Assembly (NCBI RefSeq): GCF_004005565.1
Contig: NZ_SADD01000002.1
Coordinates: 1-64,000 of the forward strand
Origin: Lujinxingia sediminis
GTDB taxonomy: Bacteria; Myxococcota_A; Bradymonadia; Bradymonadales; Bradymonadaceae
Direction of reading: 5' to 3'
Length of the DNA stretch: 64,000 nucleotides
Shown: piece after piece, positions 60,252 through 64,000 of the stretch
Layout: each line of letters opens with the position of its first letter
Numbering within the stretch: the first letter of the stretch is position 1
Notes under the pieces: model-generated
The model's database searches: none
The model's input: only the letters and a program-made list of their open reading frames with translations
What the model was told of the DNA's origin: nothing
Translations under genes and position numbers: made by a program

Positions 60252-60523
60252 CACAATCAACCCCGAACTTTTGTAGAAGAGGCTCCTGCCTCCCCGGGTC
60301 ATTTCGATGGCGTCGCGCCACTACGATACGACCTTCGCGCCGCCCCCTCATATGCGCCCTTCGGGCGCCCTCTACGGCCTACGTCCCCTGCTTCCCATCC
60401 TTCGCCGGCGGCTCCTCCCAGCACATCCCGACGTCCTGAGACGTGAATCCAGACGATTCTCAAACACATCTCTCCCACCTGGCGAGCCCCCTCCTCAGCC
60501 CTTGCCTCCCCCCCGGCAATCAC

Positions 60524-61258
60524 TCACCCGCGTGACGGCAGCCCCGCTCCCTCTTCCCTGCGTCCGACAGCCTCCATCGCATCGATCGACTTCCCGCGCA
60601 GCACCCGGTACGCGGTCAAGCTCACCGCCATATGCACCGAATACATAAACAACACCATCCCCAGATACCCCAGCGCACCCAGCAAAAAGAGCGCGCCGGA
60701 AACCACCCTATCTTCGCTCTCTACCCCCATGAAAAACGCGAACACGAGCGGAATTGCCCCCGCCACCGAAATCGCCAGCGATACTCCAAAGGACACCCCC
60801 CAAAAGGCAAACACTTCCAGCAGACGATCCCCGACGAGGCGCATGTTGATCTGCAATGCCTCAATCGGCCCCTCACCCTCGCCAATGATGAAGTAGAGGT
60901 AGGGCATCAGGAGCGCCAACACCGCCAACGCCGGAAGTACGAAAACACTACCGACCATGTAGAGCCCCATCCACACCACGACCCCGAGCACCGTACGCCC
61001 GAACCAGGGCAGGCCCACAGACTCCGCAGCGTGTTCAGGATAGAGCTCGCAATAGGTCACCCGATGGAGATACGCCCACCAGCCCAGACTGGCGATCGCG
61101 AGCGGAAGGAACGCCACCACCGCCGCGAGTGGTGCCAGCACATAAAGCCAACACCACATCGCCGACACCACCACCATCGGCACGATATGCAACGCCACCG
61201 TGCCCCGGCTCTGACGCCAGACATAAAAGAAGTCACGCTTCCATTCACCGAGATTCAT
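60524..61258 (-). CDS. Multi-pass membrane protein, paralogue 2
   Basis: A 244-residue membrane protein starting MNLGEWKRDFFYVWRQSRGT, which parallels the starts of the two neighbours (short amphipathic helix, then the first hydrophobic segment). The shared motif reads GEGPIEALQINMRLVGD. GGAGCG lies before the ATG. About six membrane segments are seen. Spaced 270 bp from paralogue 1 and 99 bp from paralogue 3, all on the minus strand. Confidence 0.68.
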   Translation of the reverse strand: MNLGEWKRDFFYVWRQSRGTVALHIVPMVVVSAMWCWLYVLAPLAAVVAFLPLAIASLGWWAYLHRVTYCELYPEHAAESVGLPWFGRTVLGVVVWMGLYMVGSVFVLPALAVLALLMPYLYFIIGEGEGPIEALQINMRLVGDRLLEVFAFWGVSFGVSLAISVAGAIPLVFAFFMGVESEDRVVSGALFLLGALGYLGMVLFMYSVHMAVSLTAYRVLRGKSIDAMEAVGRREEGAGLPSRG

Positions 61259-61357
61259 TCTACGCTCCGAAAAGATTCACTCATCATCCTGCTCCGAGCC
61301 CCGCCCGACCGGACCCGCCACGACCGATCCGCGATGCTACCAGCGCATCAGGATCGC

Positions 61358-62404
61358 TTACCAATACGGTCCCTCATCGGCCCGACGTACCTTCGGAAAG
61401 CCCGGAGTGGGCTTCGTCGAAGTCGCCTCCTCGTCATCATCAAACACGCTCTCGCCGGCCAGCCCGCCCCGCTCCACCTCAAAGGGCGCGTCATCCTCGA
61501 CGCCTTCGCGATCCCCATCAAGATCATCCGCCGGCGACGCAGACGGCTCGGTCGGAGCCGCCTCCACAAGTGCAGCGGGCACGTTGCCCACCGGTTCCCC
61601 GGTCTGCTCGTCTTCGCCAGCCTCCCCGGCCGCCACGCTGGATCGCGGCGCATCTGTCCTCGCCAGATCAGCCCCAGACTCACCAGCTCTTCCCCCATGC
61701 ACGGCCGCGCTTGCAGGCGTACGCTCCACCAGGAAGCGATACGTCGCCACGGAGGCAATCACCGGAAGGGGCGCCAGAAAGAACGCCCCGATACCGCTCA
61801 CCACCCCTACGATCGCCATCAGGCTCCCCACCTCCAGCGCACTCCCAAGTCCCAGCGTCGCGGTCACCGCCGCGACCACACCCAGCAGAGTCGTTCCGAA
61901 TACAAACGCCGCGTAGTACACCAACCAGTACACCACGAGCGCCACCCAGCGCCCCTGCGCAAGCTCAATATTACGACGTAGCGCCTCGATGGGCCCCTTC
62001 TTCTCGGCCATCACAATGACCACGTAAGGCAGCAGCACCCCACAGGCCACCACCCCCGGAAGCACCAGCATCCCCGCTGCGCCGAGCATCAACCCGCAAA
62101 AAACCACCCCCAGCACCACGTCGTCCCAGCGCTCAAACGCCTCCTGCAACGCGTCACCAAACGAGGTCGATGTGTCTGCCTCCGCATTGCGAACGCAGAG
62201 CAGATGCGCCGCTCCTGCAAGCCACGCGATCACCGGCAAGGACACCGCCCAGAACGCAGCCAGCGCCAGCGGTGACCCCACACGCTGCACGAGCAACCCC
62301 GGCACCATAAAGCCAACCGCGCAGCCCAGAATCACAAGCCCGAGATCGATAAAGCTGACTTTCCAGACCCGCTGAAACTCCCTGATCCAACGCCCTAACT
62401 CCAT
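61358..62404 (-). CDS. Multi-pass membrane protein, paralogue 3 with acidic tail
   Basis: A 348-residue membrane protein. ATG 62404 (MELGRWIREFQRVWKVSFID) has GGGAGGA upstream and is preferred over the frame to 62431. The motif KKGPIEALRRNIELAQGR is shared with the two paralogues. After about six membrane segments a tail of about 110 residues follows, rich in Asp, Glu, Ala and Thr and predicted to be disordered; it is absent in the other two. Function unknown. Confidence 0.68.
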   Translation of the reverse strand: MELGRWIREFQRVWKVSFIDLGLVILGCAVGFMVPGLLVQRVGSPLALAAFWAVSLPVIAWLAGAAHLLCVRNAEADTSTSFGDALQEAFERWDDVVLGVVFCGLMLGAAGMLVLPGVVACGVLLPYVVIVMAEKKGPIEALRRNIELAQGRWVALVVYWLVYYAAFVFGTTLLGVVAAVTATLGLGSALEVGSLMAIVGVVSGIGAFFLAPLPVIASVATYRFLVERTPASAAVHGGRAGESGADLARTDAPRSSVAAGEAGEDEQTGEPVGNVPAALVEAAPTEPSASPADDLDGDREGVEDDAPFEVERGGLAGESVFDDDEEATSTKPTPGFPKVRRADEGPYW

Positions 62405-62572
62405 ACGTCCTCCCGGCATAAGACTCGCCACCCCCGCGAAGTCGTCTTCACGTTGGTCCGTTCCGAATCACGCTATGAATCCATAGGGGCTGAGAGTAGC
62501 GACCCGCGCAAACTTCCTCAAGCACACACACCCTTACCTCGCACAAGCCCCCTTCCTCTTTGCACCACCATC

Positions 62573-62606
62573 AAAAAAGCCGGCCTTCCCTGACGGGAAA
62601 ACCGGC
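62573..62606 (-). terminator. Terminator of the atp transcript
   Basis: AGCCGG and CCGGCT form the outer stem, TTCCC and GGGAA the inner one (62578-62606), and the minus strand continues with six T. It lies downstream of atpC, beyond the palindromic repeat cluster. Confidence 0.75.
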
Positions 62607-62660
62607 TCTCACGACAAAACCCCACACCTTCATCTCAAGTGCATCTGCCCCTCAAAACTC

Positions 62661-63106
62661 CCAACCCGAGCGCACTCAAAACAAAAGTAAGCTGTGGCAA
62701 CGCTACTTCGAATCCCAGACGACACAGCCAGCGTCCTCCTGATGCGCTCGCCACCCAACCCGAGCGCACTCAGGGCGGCGAATGGCAAGGAGGCTGGGGT
62801 GAAGCTGTGGCAGCGCTACTGCGAATCCCAGACGACGCAGCCAGCGTCCTCCTGATGCGCTCGCCACCCCGCAAAACTCCCAACCCGAGCGCACTCAGGG
62901 CGAAGTCCAGCAAGGAGCAAGGAGGACGCTGTGGCAGCGCCACCGCGACGACGAAGCGACACCGCTGGCTTCGTCCTGATGCGCTCGGCACCCAACCCGA
63001 GCGCACTCAGGGCGAAGTCCAGCAAGGAGCAAGGAGGAAGCTGTGGCAGCGCCACCGCGACGACGAAACGACACCGCTGGCTTCGTCCTGATGCGCTCGG
63101 CACAGG
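62661..63106. repeat. Cluster of four palindromic (REP-like) units after atpC
   Basis: Units start CCAACCCGAGCGCACTCA at 62661, 62755, 62880 and 62992; lengths 94-125 bp. Each is a long imperfect palindrome: CGAGCGCACTCAGGGCGAAG at its left end can pair with CTTCGTCCTGATGCGCTCG at its right end, and an inner GTGGCAGCGCCAC forms a second hairpin. The last two units are almost identical. The cluster fills the space between the atpC stop and the transcript terminator. A solo relative is the terminator at 40026-40071. Confidence 0.85.
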
Positions 63107-63547
63107 TTATTCGGTGATTTTGCCTTCCTTAGCAAAGGCAATCTTCATGCGCTCACGCTTGAGCGCCAGGCGGTGCTGCTCGAAGATATCCTCGGGCACC
63201 ATCTCATTCTTGGAGCGCTCCTCCAGCTCGACCATCTTCGTTTCGTAGCGTTCCAGGTCGCGGCGAGCACGCTCAATGTCGATGTCACTGACACCACTGC
63301 ACCCTTCGGTGAGCACGGTGACACGATCGTTGAACACCTCAACATAGCCCTGCTCCACCAGGAAATGACGCGTCTTGCCTTCCTGGGTCACGATCATCTC
63401 GCCCACACCCAGCACCGAGAGGATGGGGAGGTGGCCCGGCAGAATGTTCATCTGCCCCAGCAGACCCGGCAGAACCACGTCATTGACAGGCTCGCTGAAG
63501 ACCGCCTTCTCGGGGGTCACAACTTCCAAATGCAGCGTATCGGCCAT
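63107..63547 (-). CDS. atpC: ATP synthase F1 epsilon subunit
   Basis: A 146-residue protein with the full epsilon pattern: LHLEVVTPEKAVFSEPVNDVVLPGLLGQMNILPGHLPILS forms the N-terminal beta sandwich, and SDIDIERARRDLERYETKM starts the C-terminal helices. Epsilon couples the F1 rotor to the membrane ring and inhibits ATP hydrolysis. The length is normal. It follows atpD on the same strand after 112 bp with two strong hairpins. Confidence 0.97.
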   Translation of the reverse strand: MADTLHLEVVTPEKAVFSEPVNDVVLPGLLGQMNILPGHLPILSVLGVGEMIVTQEGKTRHFLVEQGYVEVFNDRVTVLTEGCSGVSDIDIERARRDLERYETKMVELEERSKNEMVPEDIFEQHRLALKRERMKIAFAKEGKITE

Positions 63548-63568
63548 CTCTTCGTCCCTTTAAACTGC

Positions 63569-63649
63569 ACGATGAGGGCCGTCCCCACATCAGGTGCGGG
63601 TGGCCCTCATCGTGCCAAACTCGACGCCGGGCCCCCTTCGGGGCCCGGC
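63569..63649. other. Two strong hairpins between atpD and atpC
   Basis: Hairpin 1: a perfect 12-bp stem, 63569-63580 with 63602-63613. Hairpin 2: GCCGGGCCCC with GGGGCCCGGC around CTTC (63626-63649). Neither has a T-run on the transcribed (minus) strand after the stem, so they look like mRNA processing or stability structures that set the different levels of beta and epsilon. Confidence 0.65.
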
Positions 63650-63659
63650 AAAAACGCGA

Positions 63660-64000
<341 letters not shown>

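Noticed and set aside
62661-63106. Integron attC sites
   Set aside because: An ACCCAAC inverse-core-like heptamer occurs at unit starts, but no matching GTTRRRY core is found at the other end, no gene cassettes lie between the units and no integrase is present.

Overview
The window looks like a chromosomal segment of a GC-rich Gram-negative bacterium. Several traits point to the Bradymonadales/Myxococcota group of former Deltaproteobacteria: many lipoproteins with acidic linkers, a cysteine-rich or RCC1-repeat lipoprotein cluster, a Ser/Thr kinase - ATPase - histidine kinase fusion of about 1,870 residues, and a separate atpD-atpC unit. That placement is an inference from gene style; no rRNA or tRNA gene was seen.

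Layout. 1-0.9 kb: C-terminal part of an IS66 transposase. 1.3-6 kb: an AT-richer three-gene operon encoding a TPR/CHAT protease and two unrecognised proteins, a candidate uncharacterised defence unit. 6.1-8.1 kb: a small Lys/Ala-rich protein, a B12-binding radical SAM enzyme and a DUF4258 protein. 8.4-38.5 kb: a large defence island. It holds a HARE-HTH/Mrr endonuclease, an AAA ATPase-DUF4435 protein, an HsdR-like nuclease-NTPase inserted between two copies of a host gene, an ApaLI-like restriction-modification pair, a compact six-gene methylation-associated defence system (mad1, mad2, mad5, mad6, mad7, mad8; no mad3/mad4 between mad2 and mad5), a GmrSD-type type IV endonuclease, a winged-helix protein and a RhuM-family protein. 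39-64 kb: a methyltransferase, lipoproteins, the trifunctional kinase, a polysaccharide flippase with an HprK-like partner, a lipoprotein cluster, three paralogous membrane proteins, and atpC/atpD at the right edge.

In the mad cluster, mad1 (HTH) leads and every following gene overlaps its neighbour by 1-8 nt, so it reads as one operon. mad2 (methyltransferase) and mad5 (specificity subunit) would mark self DNA; mad6 (NERD, two kinase domains, P-loop NTPase), mad7 and mad8 (nuclease-like motif plus HerA-like ATPase) would form the sensing and effector arm. The low-GC genes around it (ATPase-DUF4435, HsdR-like, ApaLI-like pair) look like separate acquisitions.

The most unexpected non-coding structure is a set of tandem arrays with a 42-43 bp unit (about four helical turns). 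Two arrays of one family (11.66-12.0 kb and 38.59-38.97 kb) bracket most of the defence island. A second pair lies head to tail at 47.1-48.1 kb; its units appear distantly related to the reverse complement of the first family. A separate family of long palindromic units follows atpC, with a solo terminator-like copy at 40.0 kb.
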